In this document: positions 13,884-21,996 of the stretch, piece after piece
Numbering within the stretch: the first letter of the stretch is position 1
Layout of the letters: every line of letters starts with the position of its first letter
Origin: JANNFX01 sp040080075
GTDB taxonomy: Bacteria; Pseudomonadota; Alphaproteobacteria; Rhizobiales; Hyphomicrobiaceae
Length of the DNA stretch: 21,996 bases
Assembly: GCA_040080075.1 (NCBI GenBank)
Contig: JBEBJD010000053.1
Location: 1 to 21,996, forward strand
Reading direction: 5' to 3'
Notes under the pieces: generated by a model
Databases searched by the model: none
Seen by the model: the letters and a program-made list of their open reading frames with translations, nothing else
Told to the model about the DNA's origin: nothing
Position numbers and translations under genes: made by a program

Positions 13884-16800
13884 ATGTTTTCAAAAGTTCT
13901 CATCGCCAACCGCGGTGCCATCGCCTGCCGCATCATCCGCACGCTCGATCGCATGGGCATCAAGAGTGTGGCTGTCTATTCCGATGCCGATCGCCATTCG
14001 CCCCATGTGCGCTTAGCGGGCGAAGCCGTGCGCATAGGCCCGGCACCGGCAAGCCAGTCATATCTCGATTTCAATGCTATTCTCGCAGCAGCCAAAGGTA
14101 CCGGAACTGAGGCCATCCATCCGGGGTATGGCTTCCTATCCGAAAACACAGAATTCGCGGAAGCGTGCAAAGCGGCTGGCATAGCCTTCATTGGGCCCGA
14201 ACCCGATCACGTGCGCGCGTTCGCGTTAAAGCACACCGCCCGCGAACTGGCTGAGAAGGCCGGCGTGCCGCTTGCCCCCGGCTCGGGTCTCGTCGCCACG
14301 GTAGATGAGGCAATGAGAGAAGCGCGCCGCATCGGCTTTCCGGTCATGCTTAAGAGTACAGCGGGTGGCGGCGGGATTGGCTTGCAACGGGTCGAGTGTG
14401 AACTCGATCTGGCCGCCACTTTTGAAAGCGTCACACGTCTTGCCTCGAATAATTTCAAAGACGCAGGCGTCTTCGTTGAGAAATACGTTGCGCGCGGCCG
14501 TCACATTGAGGTGCAGATTTTTGGGGATGGCAAAGGCCGCGTCGTGGCGCTTGGCGAACGGGATTGCTCGGCCCAGCGGCGCAATCAAAAGGTGATTGAA
14601 GAAACGCCAGCGCCAGGGCTTCCCGCTGAGACGCGCACCAAGCTGTTAGAGACCGCAGTCAGGCTCGGCCAAACCGTGAATTATGCCAATGCAGGCACGG
14701 TCGAATATCTACTCGATACTGACACAGGTGAGTTCTACTTCCTTGAGGTCAATACGCGCCTGCAAGTCGAGCACGGCGTAACGGAGGAAGTTACCGGCAT
14801 TGACCTCGTCGAGTGGATGGTGCGCCAAGCCGCCGGAGAGCCGCTGCCTGATATCCTGCCCGAACCTCAAGGCGCCTCGATCCAAGTGCGCCTCTATGCC
14901 GAAGACCCGGCCCGCGATTTCCGGCCCAGCTCTGGGTTGTTGACCAACGTGACGTGGCCGCCAGATACGCGCATCGAGACGTGGATTGAAAGCGGCAGCG
15001 AGGTGTCTCCCTACTACGACCCGATGATCGCCAAAATCATTGTCAATGGCAAAGACCGGCCAGAGGCGCTTGGCAAACTGCGTGCAGCGCTCAGTGCGAC
15101 AACGGTCGCTGGCATTGAATCCAACCTCGGATATCTCGCTGAGTTGGCCGCCTCGCCGGTGCTGGCAGCGGGGGAGATGACCACCTCGACGCTCGCCAAT
15201 TTCGCGTATGCGCCAGCCACAATTGAAGTACTGGTGCCCGGCACCCAGACCACCATTCAAGATTGGCCGGGCCGCGTTGGCTATTGGGCTGTTGGTGTTC
15301 CGCCATCGGGTCCCATGGACGCCGTTTCGTTCCGCTTGAGTAATCGGATCATCGGCAATCCCGAAGGCGCGTCTGGGATTGAAATGACATTGTCTGGCCC
15401 GACTCTGAAGTTTAACGCCGCCACCGAGATCTGTCTTGGCGGCGCTGAAATGGTGGCGACACTCGATGGGCAGCCGGTTGCCTTCTGGCAGGCGCTTTCT
15501 ATAACCGCCGGACAAGTCTTAAAGCTAGGTACCATTCCGGGTGCTGGTGCGCGCACCTACTTGGCGGTGCGAGGCGGGCTCGATGTGCCGGCCTACCTTG
15601 GCAGCAAGGCGACGTTCACTCTCGGAAAATTTGGCGGCCATGGCGGGCGGGCTCTGCTGACTGGCGATATTCTTCATTTAAGCAATGCCGCATTGGCCAG
15701 GCGCTCTGACGCAGGGTCAAGCAGCGCATTAAACCCCGCACTTCGCCCGCAGATGTCCCATGCCTGGGAAATTGGCGTACTCTATGGCCCGCACGGTGCG
15801 CCTGACTTTTTCACGGATTTGGATATCGGCACATTCTTTGCTGCAAACTGGGACGTTCACTACAATTCCAATCGCACCGGCGTTCGCCTGATCGGCCCCA
15901 AGCCGCAATGGGCACGCACCGACGGCGGTGAAGCCGGACTTCATCCGAGTAACATACACGACAACGCCTATGCCATTGGAGCTATCGACTTCACTGGTGA
16001 CATGCCCGTTATCCTGGGGCCTGATGGCCCGTCGCTGGGCGGATTTGTTTGCCCCGCCACGATTGTACAAGCCGAGCTCTGGAAAATGGGCCAATTGCGC
16101 GCCGGCGATACAGTGCGGTTTGTGAGGTGGACGCCAGAAGCGGCGGCAGCGGCGGCGCAGCGGCAAAGGCAGGAAATTTACGAGCTTCAACCGCTCACCT
16201 CATTGCCTCAGATCAACATCGCTGATCTTGGTGCCGGAGACTGCATCGTTGGCATGCGCGCGGCCAATGGCGATGCCCCCAACGTCGTCTACCGGCGTGC
16301 AGGCGACGCTTATTTGCTCATTGAATATGGAGCCATTGTTCTAGACCTTGCCCTTCGGTTCCGCGTCCACGCTTTGATGACAGCACTGGAAAGCCGCGCA
16401 CTCGAAGGCCTGATCGATCTGACGCCCGGCATCCGCTCGCTGCAGGTTCATTTTGATCCGGATATTCTTCCGTTTGCCAAGTTGTTGGCCGAACTGTCTG
16501 CGCTTGAAGACGCAATCGGCGATCTCGCCGGGATTGAAGTGCCGTCGCGCATCGTGCGCATGCCTTTGTCATGGAATGACGCGGCCGTACAGCAGACGAT
16601 AGATAAATATATCCAGTCGGTGCGTGCAGATGCGCCGTGGTGTCCATCGAATATCGAGTTCATCCGCCGTATCAATGGCCTGGACAGCATCGACGACGTC
16701 AAGCGCATCGTGTTCGACGCCAAGTATTTGGTACTGGGACTGGGCGATGTTTATCTCGGTGCGCCAGTAGCAACGCCGGCGGATCCACGCCATCGATTGG

Positions 16801-17522
16801 TCACCACTAAATACAATCCCGCCCGCACCTGGACGCCAGATAACGTCGTCGGTATCGGAGGCGCGTACATGTGTGTTTATGGCATGGAAGGTCCCGGCGG
16901 CTACCAGCTGTTCGGACGCACGTGCCAAGTTTGGAATACGTTCCACGAAACGGCCGAGTTTACTCCAGGAAAACCTTGGCTATTGCGATTCTTTGATCAG
17001 ATTGAATTCTATCCGGTCTCGAGCGGCGAGCTCCTCGACTTCCGCGATGGATTTCTGCAGGGCCGCCGTGGACTTGAAATCACACAGACCACTTTCCGCT
17101 TTAGGGATTACGAGGCATTTCTGAAAGCCAACGCCACTCAGATAGCTGCGTTTACATCACAACGGCAATCCGCGTTTGACGCCGAGCGGTCACGCTGGCA
17201 GGCGAGCGACCGGGAAGGGCTGGCGATCGAGCCGGCCAGCGGATCACACACAGGTCCCGACGAGATACTTGCGCCAGGTCTTTTGGCAGTTGCTAGCCCC
17301 GTTCCCGGAAGTGTCTGGAAAATTTGCGTCAAGCCGGGCAAGAAAGTAATGGCTGGAGAAACACTCGTTATCGTTGAATCCATGAAAATGGAAATGGCCG
17401 TTAATGCGCCTTGCGATGGGTTGGTGCGAGATGTGCGCTGTAGCGAGGGCCGTGCCGTGTCCATCGGTCAGACGTTGATCATCCTGGATGAATCTCGCTC
17501 TAGTATTGGGGCCGCGGCATGA
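13884..17522 (+). CDS. biotin-dependent guanidine carboxylase (urea carboxylase family)
   Basis: This is a 1212-aa multidomain enzyme that uses ATP, bicarbonate and biotin. Biotin carboxylase covers about residues 1-445 (MFSKVLIANRG, KSTAGGGGIGLQ, EVNTRLQVEHGVTEEV). Carboxyltransferase AHS2/KipA follows at about 445-770 (VPGTQTTIQDWPGRVGYW, GVPPSGPMDAVSFRLSN), then AHS1/KipI from about 795 (YRRAGDAYLLIEYG) with TKYNPARTWTP and GGAYMCVYGMEGPGGYQL. The C-terminal biotinyl domain holds VESMKMEM with Lys1168 as the likely biotin site. The ATG at 13884 with GGGGAG eight bases upstream is preferred over GTG at 13875. The riboswitch and UAAP genes indicate guanidine as substrate, giving carboxyguanidine. 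Automatic annotation would say urea carboxylase. The residue that separates urea and guanidine enzymes needs an alignment I cannot make. Confidence 0.93.
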   Translation: MFSKVLIANRGAIACRIIRTLDRMGIKSVAVYSDADRHSPHVRLAGEAVRIGPAPASQSYLDFNAILAAAKGTGTEAIHPGYGFLSENTEFAEACKAAGIAFIGPEPDHVRAFALKHTARELAEKAGVPLAPGSGLVATVDEAMREARRIGFPVMLKSTAGGGGIGLQRVECELDLAATFESVTRLASNNFKDAGVFVEKYVARGRHIEVQIFGDGKGRVVALGERDCSAQRRNQKVIEETPAPGLPAETRTKLLETAVRLGQTVNYANAGTVEYLLDTDTGEFYFLEVNTRLQVEHGVTEEVTGIDLVEWMVRQAAGEPLPDILPEPQGASIQVRLYAEDPARDFRPSSGLLTNVTWPPDTRIETWIESGSEVSPYYDPMIAKIIVNGKDRPEALGKLRAALSATTVAGIESNLGYLAELAASPVLAAGEMTTSTLANFAYAPATIEVLVPGTQTTIQDWPGRVGYWAVGVPPSGPMDAVSFRLSNRIIGNPEGASGIEMTLSGPTLKFNAATEICLGGAEMVATLDGQPVAFWQALSITAGQVLKLGTIPGAGARTYLAVRGGLDVPAYLGSKATFTLGKFGGHGGRALLTGDILHLSNAALARRSDAGSSSALNPALRPQMSHAWEIGVLYGPHGAPDFFTDLDIGTFFAANWDVHYNSNRTGVRLIGPKPQWARTDGGEAGLHPSNIHDNAYAIGAIDFTGDMPVILGPDGPSLGGFVCPATIVQAELWKMGQLRAGDTVRFVRWTPEAAAAAAQRQRQEIYELQPLTSLPQINIADLGAGDCIVGMRAANGDAPNVVYRRAGDAYLLIEYGAIVLDLALRFRVHALMTALESRALEGLIDLTPGIRSLQVHFDPDILPFAKLLAELSALEDAIGDLAGIEVPSRIVRMPLSWNDAAVQQTIDKYIQSVRADAPWCPSNIEFIRRINGLDSIDDVKRIVFDAKYLVLGLGDVYLGAPVATPADPRHRLVTTKYNPARTWTPDNVVGIGGAYMCVYGMEGPGGYQLFGRTCQVWNTFHETAEFTPGKPWLLRFFDQIEFYPVSSGELLDFRDGFLQGRRGLEITQTTFRFRDYEAFLKANATQIAAFTSQRQSAFDAERSRWQASDREGLAIEPASGSHTGPDEILAPGLLAVASPVPGSVWKICVKPGKKVMAGETLVIVESMKMEMAVNAPCDGLVRDVRCSEGRAVSIGQTLIILDESRSSIGAAA

Positions 17523-19312
17523 TCGGGTCTCTCGATTGCAGTTCGTTGCGCACGCTTTACAAGGAAGGTCTTGCCACTCCAGAACAGGTGACCCGCGAGG
17601 TTTTCGCTCGCATTAAATGTATGGGTACGCGGCCCGTCTGGATCACGCTGGTGCCGGAAGAAGAGGCATTGTATCGCGCCCGGTCGGCGCCGCGCGGACC
17701 GCTGTTTGGTTTGCCCTTTGCCGTCAAAGATAACATCGATGTGGCAGGCTTACCAACGACGTGCGGATGTCCGGAATTTGCCTATATGCCTGCACGTTCG
17801 GCGACAGTCGTGGATCGCCTGGAGGCAGCGGGCGCTATTCTAATCGGCAAAACCAATCTTGATCAGTTCGCAACGGGCCTAGTTGGCGTGCGCTCGCCCT
17901 ACGGTATGCCAACCAGTGTCTTTAATCCCGAGTACATTTCTGGCGGATCAAGTTCTGGTTCGGCAGTTGCAGTTGCGAGCGGCCTCGTCTCGTTCGCATT
18001 GGGGACGGATACGGCAGGCTCTGGCCGTGTTCCAGCCGCCTTCAACAATATCGTTGGACTGAAGCCGGCAAAAGGTCTCATCAGCACGCGTGGCGTGGTT
18101 CCAGCCTGCCGCACACTGGATGCCGTATCGATATTTTCCATGACGGTGGCGGATGCGGCATCAGTTCTGTCCATCGCGGCGGCATTTGATAGTGAAGATA
18201 TCTATTCGAGGCGGCCCCCCCGCTCGATCGTTGCCGGAAAAGAACTAAGCGGACTTCGGGTTGGCATTCCAAAGGGCCCCATGGAGTTCTTCGGCGATAG
18301 CGAAGCAGAAAAACTCTACCTTGCCAGCATCGGCCGCATCACAGGGCTCGGTGCGAATATTGCCGAGATTGACTTTGCACCGTTCCGCGAGGCTGCCCAG
18401 CTCCTCTACGCCGGGCCGTGGGTCGCTGAGCGGCTGGCAGCCATCAAGGAGTTCGCGGCCAGTCAACCAGAGGCTATTCACGAGGTCGTGCGCAGTATCA
18501 TTATGAGCGGCGAAAGTTACTCGGCTGTTTCCGCGTTCGAGGGCTTATATCGCCTCGCTGGACTCATTCGCACGGCCGAAGTGCAGTGGAAAAATATGGA
18601 TATTCTCCTTCTTCCGACGACAGGCACTACATACAAAATCGCTGATGTCCTAGCTGATCCCGTGCGTCTTAATTCCAATCTTGGAGCTTACACAAACTTT
18701 GTGAATCTAATGGACCTCTCGGCGCTGGCTGTGCCGGCCGGCTTCCGCACGGATGGCCTGCCATTCGGTGTAACGCTCATCGGCCGCGCGTTCGATGACG
18801 GCTGCTTGGCAACAGCGGGAGATCAACTGCACCGGTCGCTCAAAGGCGCCAGGCTAGGCGGAACAACAACAGCTCTCGATGATGCGCCAGCCATCCCGGC
18901 CGCCTATCAAAGAACTCCGGCTGTGCAAGTGGCGGTAATTGGAGCACACCTTTCTGGTCAGCCGCTCAACTGCCAGCTTGCCGAACGCAACGCGCGTCTC
19001 GTGCGATCGGCACGCACTGCACCAGGCTACAGCTTCTATGCACTTGCAAACACCACGCCATCAAAACCCGGATTGATCTTTGACGGTGAAGGAGCCGGTG
19101 GCATCGAAGTGGAAATATGGGAAATGGACGAAGCCGCCTTCGGATCGTTCGTGGCTCTGATTCCCAGGCCACTCGGCATCGGGACGATCCAGCTCGATGA
19201 CGGAGAAACGGTCAAAGGTTTTCTGTGTGAAGCCATTGCCGCGCGTGACGCCCAAGACATTACCCCGTTTGGGGGTTGGCGCGCTTGGCTCGGCAGCATT
19301 GAGACGGCGTAA
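17519..19312 (+). CDS. atzF: allophanate hydrolase (AtzF type)
   Basis: This is a 597-aa amidase-signature enzyme that splits allophanate to two ammonia and two CO2, the last step of the pathway. The catalytic triad is visible: Lys70 in FAVKDNIDVAG, cis-Ser144 in GGSSSGSAVAVA and nucleophile Ser168 in GTDTAGSGRVPA, with the 74- and 24-residue spacings typical of the family. The allophanate-specific C-terminal domain starts at about residue 460 and contains PGLIFDGEGAGGIEVEIWEM and PRPLGIGTIQLDDGETVKGF, which separates it from plain amidases. The start overlaps the carboxylase stop (ATGA). Length matches AtzF (about 600). Having it as a separate gene, not fused to the carboxylase as in yeast urea amidolyase, is the usual bacterial layout. 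Confidence 0.95.
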   Translation: MIGSLDCSSLRTLYKEGLATPEQVTREVFARIKCMGTRPVWITLVPEEEALYRARSAPRGPLFGLPFAVKDNIDVAGLPTTCGCPEFAYMPARSATVVDRLEAAGAILIGKTNLDQFATGLVGVRSPYGMPTSVFNPEYISGGSSSGSAVAVASGLVSFALGTDTAGSGRVPAAFNNIVGLKPAKGLISTRGVVPACRTLDAVSIFSMTVADAASVLSIAAAFDSEDIYSRRPPRSIVAGKELSGLRVGIPKGPMEFFGDSEAEKLYLASIGRITGLGANIAEIDFAPFREAAQLLYAGPWVAERLAAIKEFAASQPEAIHEVVRSIIMSGESYSAVSAFEGLYRLAGLIRTAEVQWKNMDILLLPTTGTTYKIADVLADPVRLNSNLGAYTNFVNLMDLSALAVPAGFRTDGLPFGVTLIGRAFDDGCLATAGDQLHRSLKGARLGGTTTALDDAPAIPAAYQRTPAVQVAVIGAHLSGQPLNCQLAERNARLVRSARTAPGYSFYALANTTPSKPGLIFDGEGAGGIEVEIWEMDEAAFGSFVALIPRPLGIGTIQLDDGETVKGFLCEAIAARDAQDITPFGGWRAWLGSIETA

Positions 19313-19325
19313 AGCGCCCTTTTTT
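19306..19325 (+). terminator. weak terminator at the end of the guanidine operon
   Basis: GGCGT (19306-19310) and GCGCC (19314-19318) can pair around AAA with one T-G wobble. C and then six T residues follow. The stem overlaps the allophanate hydrolase stop codon. It is short but correctly placed, and the next gene is on the other strand. Confidence 0.45.
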
Positions 19326-19435
19326 CCAAAAATCGAAGGCGAGCATACGATTTCGTCTGGATATCGCCCATCATGCTGAACGCGTGTCTTTGACACGTGC
19401 TGAACTGTCTTGCAGCTTGGTCTTTGCAATACGGG

Positions 19436-19467
19436 AAGGGGCGCAGGTTCAGATCCTGCGGCGGGCA
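19436..19467 (+). other. orphan tRNA-like T-arm and acceptor 3' half
   Basis: GCAGG (19443-19447), loop TTCAGAT, CCTGC (19455-19459), then GGCGGGC and A (19467) have exactly the layout of a tRNA T-arm, acceptor 3' strand and discriminator base. The loop has G where A58 is expected. No GCCCGCC 5' strand, D-arm or anticodon arm occurs at the right distance upstream, and no CCA follows. It may be a remnant of a tRNA 3' end, such as an integration scar, or chance. A CGTGTC/GACACG hairpin lies just before it (19384-19398 region); nothing else is seen in 19326-19562. Confidence 0.3.
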
Positions 19468-19562
19468 TTAATATAATTGTTGTTTGAATAGTCCAGCGGC
19501 GTCAGCGTGGTTATCGTTGATATGGAGAGCAGCGCGGTGCGCGCCTGTACCAGTTGCTTTTT

Positions 19563-21122
19563 TCATGTCAGCAGCGCTGCCCGCTGCAGGGATGCAAGCG
19601 CATCACCAACCTGAATACTGATGGCGGCGCGGATTTGATCTGGATCGGTCAGCACGCTTCCGTCCTGCTCGAACGAAATTTGGCCGCCGGCCACTAAATG
19701 GCTTATGTTCTCTTCAATCGCGCCGCGGTCATTGGCGCCATCGAGTAGCGGGAGTATGGCCCGTTGCACAAGATTGAGTGGCACAGTTTCGTGGCGCGCA
19801 TTTGTGGTCCACGTCATGCCGTCGCGGGCGTCGCTCCGGGCGATGCTCGCGGCTTGTGGGCACGAACCGGGTTCGCCGCCTGGCACGATGGGGATCGTCG
19901 AAATACTGGCCATTCCTGCCAGAACCATGCTGAACAGTGCTGACTCTATTTCCGCCGGGCCATCGGGATCACCACCTCTTTCGAAAGCAGTGGCGGCTGC
20001 CAATTCACCGGCTGTAGCGGTGAACGGATAGAGCCCTGCCAGTTGCTCGATGGCTTTGCGGGCGGCGGGCGATGAGGTGGTGAGCGTGCGCCCGACCGGA
20101 TCGGTAAAGACGCAACGGTCTTCGCTGTCATCCTGGCCGGGGCTGACGCGCGTTGAAATGTAAAGTCCTCTTATGGAGGAGCTGTTCAGCGTGCGCTGTA
20201 TGCGGCTTGCCTGATCTTCGCGCACGACAAGCGTTTGCCGGAATGTGCGGCCGGTAAGGAAATCGATGTACTGTTCCATGCGATCGAGCCGGTTGCCCGA
20301 TAGACTGCGCAGCAGCGCACCGGTTTGCGCACCGAAATTCTCTGCAATGGTCTGGTGTACTTCGGCTTCTGTCAAATAGCTCAAGCCAAAGATGGCAAGC
20401 CGATTGAAAAAATTGTTGACGTAGCAAGGCTCGTTATTGAGTTCGAGATATTCATGCGTGACGTAGTCATCTGAGTGGGCAGACATGGCTTGCGCTTCGT
20501 GGCGCAGCATCTGGCCGTAGGCCGATTCGGAATTGGTAATACTGCCGAGCTGGGTGAGGAAGTCGCGGCCCAGTGAGAGACGTTCGGCTGGACGATCAGA
20601 AGTTTCACCGTGGAACAGCATGGCATCACGTAACACTCCGCGCAGGCGCCAACCGGGAAAAACATTGTAAGAGATATAGGCTATGCCGTGATCAGAAAGA
20701 TTATCGTGGCTAACACGCAAGATGGCGTCGCGCACGGCTGCGGGCACCCAACTATAGACGCCGTGGCAGATGATATAATCGAAGGTGCCAAGGCCGCGGG
20801 TAACATCGGAAATTGACATCGTGATGAGGCGGATATTCTTTAGCCCGAGCCGTTCGATGCGCTTTTGACCTTGGGCGATCTGCAGTGGCGATAAATCAAT
20901 GCCGATGAACTGCGCATGTGGGTTGGAGACCGCCAGCGGAATGAGATTGCCGCCCGAGGCGCAACCCAGTTCAAGGACATGCGCCGTTGACACGTCAGGA
21001 GGAGCCAGCCCGAACAGTTGCCCGAGGGCTGCGAGGTGCCGGGGTTGTGATTGAGGAAATGGCCGTGACGTATAAGGCACTTGATCGTAGGCGCGGGCGA
21101 TCTCATGCGTTTGCGTGTCCAT
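19563..21122 (-). CDS. SAM-dependent methyltransferase with regulatory domain
   Basis: This is a 519-aa protein. A class I methyltransferase domain lies near the N-terminus (about residues 40-200), with motif I VLELGCASGGNLIPLA, acidic loop FIGIDLSPLQIAQGQKRI and FDYIICHGVYSWVP. The middle (about 215-310) matches the methyltransferase regulatory domain family (PF10119): RHEAQAMSAHSDDYVTHEYL, then NNEPCYVNNFFNRLAIFG. The C-terminal part (about 400-519) looks like the winged-helix tail of such proteins (NLVQRAILPLLDGANDRGAI). The ATG at 21122 (MDTQTHEIARAYDQVPY) is preferred because AGAGG sits nine bases upstream and family members begin YDxVPY near the N-terminus; the frame is open further upstream. 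The substrate is unknown. It stands alone, convergent with the guanidine operon. Confidence 0.88.
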   Translation of the reverse strand: MDTQTHEIARAYDQVPYTSRPFPQSQPRHLAALGQLFGLAPPDVSTAHVLELGCASGGNLIPLAVSNPHAQFIGIDLSPLQIAQGQKRIERLGLKNIRLITMSISDVTRGLGTFDYIICHGVYSWVPAAVRDAILRVSHDNLSDHGIAYISYNVFPGWRLRGVLRDAMLFHGETSDRPAERLSLGRDFLTQLGSITNSESAYGQMLRHEAQAMSAHSDDYVTHEYLELNNEPCYVNNFFNRLAIFGLSYLTEAEVHQTIAENFGAQTGALLRSLSGNRLDRMEQYIDFLTGRTFRQTLVVREDQASRIQRTLNSSSIRGLYISTRVSPGQDDSEDRCVFTDPVGRTLTTSSPAARKAIEQLAGLYPFTATAGELAAATAFERGGDPDGPAEIESALFSMVLAGMASISTIPIVPGGEPGSCPQAASIARSDARDGMTWTTNARHETVPLNLVQRAILPLLDGANDRGAIEENISHLVAGGQISFEQDGSVLTDPDQIRAAISIQVGDALASLQRAALLT

Positions 21123-21266
21123 GCCGTTGAGCCTCTGGTTCAATTGTCTGCTCTGAATGCAGTGAAGAGCCGCATGAAAGGCTGGCGCGCACTCGTATGC
21201 GCGAATGCGGCAGGTGCGCGCCAGAAGTGGGAGGAGCAACAGCGTGTTTTGGCTGCGAGAGGAGTG

Positions 21267-21923
21267 CTATTCCGTGTAGGCCGTGCTGAGAGCTACGACC
21301 ACGCAACCGTTGGCGGCGGCCGGTATCAGCATGACCTGGGCATTGGCGGCATTCTGCAGGATTGGGATGCCGGCAAGATCGCCAAGCAGCTTGCCCTTCT
21401 CCAAAACCTGGGTCTGTATCTTGCTGCAGGCATCTTGGGTTGGGATAATTTGTAAGGCCGCCGCATCGCACTTGCCATTTGCGGTAGGCGCCGAAAAAAC
21501 GCCGCTGATGCCGTTGGTTGCGCCAGAGTTCGGGGCAAGCTTCTGGCCGATCATTGAAACAGAAAAGCGATTGTCGGGCTGCTTGGAGTTCCAGGTCGAC
21601 GCGGCGGCATATTCGGTACCGAACATGGTTGCCTGTCCGACAGCCTTGGCGATCTGCAGGCAGCTTTTGACGCCGGCCTTTTGTAACTGTTCCATGGTCT
21701 GAATTTCTGCCGAGGCTTTGCCCGCAGTTGCGGCAGGAGCATTGGCCTTGGCCGGTAACTCTGGCGCTGCATCCTTGTTGGTCATCGACTTGGAGAACCA
21801 GCCGCCATCATCGCCCTTCTTGCTTTCGGCGGCCTGTGCGCCAGCCGTGGCCAGAATTCCAAGCGCAGTGACAGACGCCGCCACGCTCAGCAGTATTCGC
21901 GTCGTGTTGAATGAATTTGACAT
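21267..21923 (-). CDS. secreted four-cysteine hypothetical protein
   Basis: This is a 218-aa exported protein. The signal peptide is SFNTTRILLSVAASVTALGI with probable cleavage after GAQA. A low-complexity Ala/Lys/Pro linker follows (PELPAKANAPAATAGKASAE), then a folded domain with four cysteines (KSCLQI, GKCDAA, DACSKI, NGCVVV) that could form two disulfides. No catalytic motif is seen and I do not recognise a family. The ATG at 21923 is preferred, with AGGG eight bases upstream; an ATG at 21950 would add nine charged residues before the signal. The gene lies 144 bases upstream of the methyltransferase on the same strand; co-transcription is possible but unproven. The first 73 bases of the opposite flank (21924-21996) show no gene. 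Confidence 0.75.
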   Translation of the reverse strand: MSNSFNTTRILLSVAASVTALGILATAGAQAAESKKGDDGGWFSKSMTNKDAAPELPAKANAPAATAGKASAEIQTMEQLQKAGVKSCLQIAKAVGQATMFGTEYAAASTWNSKQPDNRFSVSMIGQKLAPNSGATNGISGVFSAPTANGKCDAAALQIIPTQDACSKIQTQVLEKGKLLGDLAGIPILQNAANAQVMLIPAAANGCVVVALSTAYTE

Positions 21924-21996
21924 GCAATTTTCCCTTTCGCTCCGAGACATCCCGGCGAGCGCAAATACAATTATTAGTTGTTACACTGTCAAGTTG

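Noticed and set aside
16136..16165. GCGGCGGCAGCGGCGGCGC repeat-like run
   Set aside because: It is an alanine-rich linker in the carboxylase reading frame, not a separate repeat element.
13884..17522. Assignment as a true urea carboxylase
   Set aside because: Family membership fits, but the guanidine-I riboswitch and the paired DUF1989 genes point to guanidine; urea remains an untested alternative.
19366..19467. A complete tRNA, including a long selenocysteine-type one, from GCCCATC to GGCGGGCA
   Set aside because: The acceptor has mismatches, there is no convincing D-arm or anticodon arm and the length of 102 bases does not fit the visible stems.
1..21996. CRISPR array, transposase or prophage genes
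   Set aside because: No regularly spaced repeats, transposase motifs or phage structural genes were seen on either strand.

Overview
The window looks like chromosome from an alphaproteobacterium, most likely Hyphomicrobiales (perhaps Hyphomicrobium-like). The reasons are moderate-to-high GC, an alphaproteobacterial Porin_2-type porin, the style of the intergenic palindromes and the gene families present. This placement is inference; no rRNA or other marker gene is present. Nearly every gene is tightly packed, with ATGA or TGATG stop/start overlaps inside the operons.

Left part (1-6911, all minus strand) is a sulfate/sulfur locus. From its 5' end it runs: a structured leader, the periplasmic sulfate-binding protein, a small unrecognised ORF (56 aa), an RBBP9/YdeN-type serine hydrolase, a porin with a strong terminator, an XRE-cupin regulator (architecture of E. 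coli SutR), a 32-aa single-helix mini-ORF, then cysT, cysW and the truncated ABC ATPase (cysA position) at the window edge. The binding protein leader contains nested hairpins, and one arm can pair either with an upstream Shine-Dalgarno (SD) mimic or with the real ribosome site.

Middle (7208-9207, plus strand): a Crp/Fnr-family regulator divergent from the sulfate-binding protein gene, a palindromic intergenic repeat, a SRAP (YedK/HMCES) abasic-site protein with an unusual active-site substitution, a two-helix membrane protein and a small hypothetical protein.

Right-centre (9264-19325, plus strand) is a complete guanidine-utilisation operon. A near-consensus sigma-54 promoter with a possible NtrC site precedes a clear guanidine-I (ykkC) riboswitch. 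An expression-platform-like RNA follows that could mask or expose the first ribosome site. The operon then encodes a NrtA/SsuA-like ABC importer (binding protein, permease, ATPase), the paired DUF1989 proteins UAAP1 and UAAP2 (carboxyguanidine deiminase subunits), a 1212-aa biotin-dependent carboxylase of the urea-carboxylase family that is best read as guanidine carboxylase, and allophanate hydrolase. Together these would import guanidine, carboxylate it, deiminate carboxyguanidine to allophanate and split that to ammonia and CO2, giving nitrogen.

Right end (19326-21996): a short intergenic region with an orphan tRNA-like T-arm/acceptor 3' half, then on the minus strand a SAM-dependent methyltransferase with a regulatory domain and a secreted four-cysteine protein. 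No CRISPR array, insertion sequence, rRNA or complete tRNA was seen.
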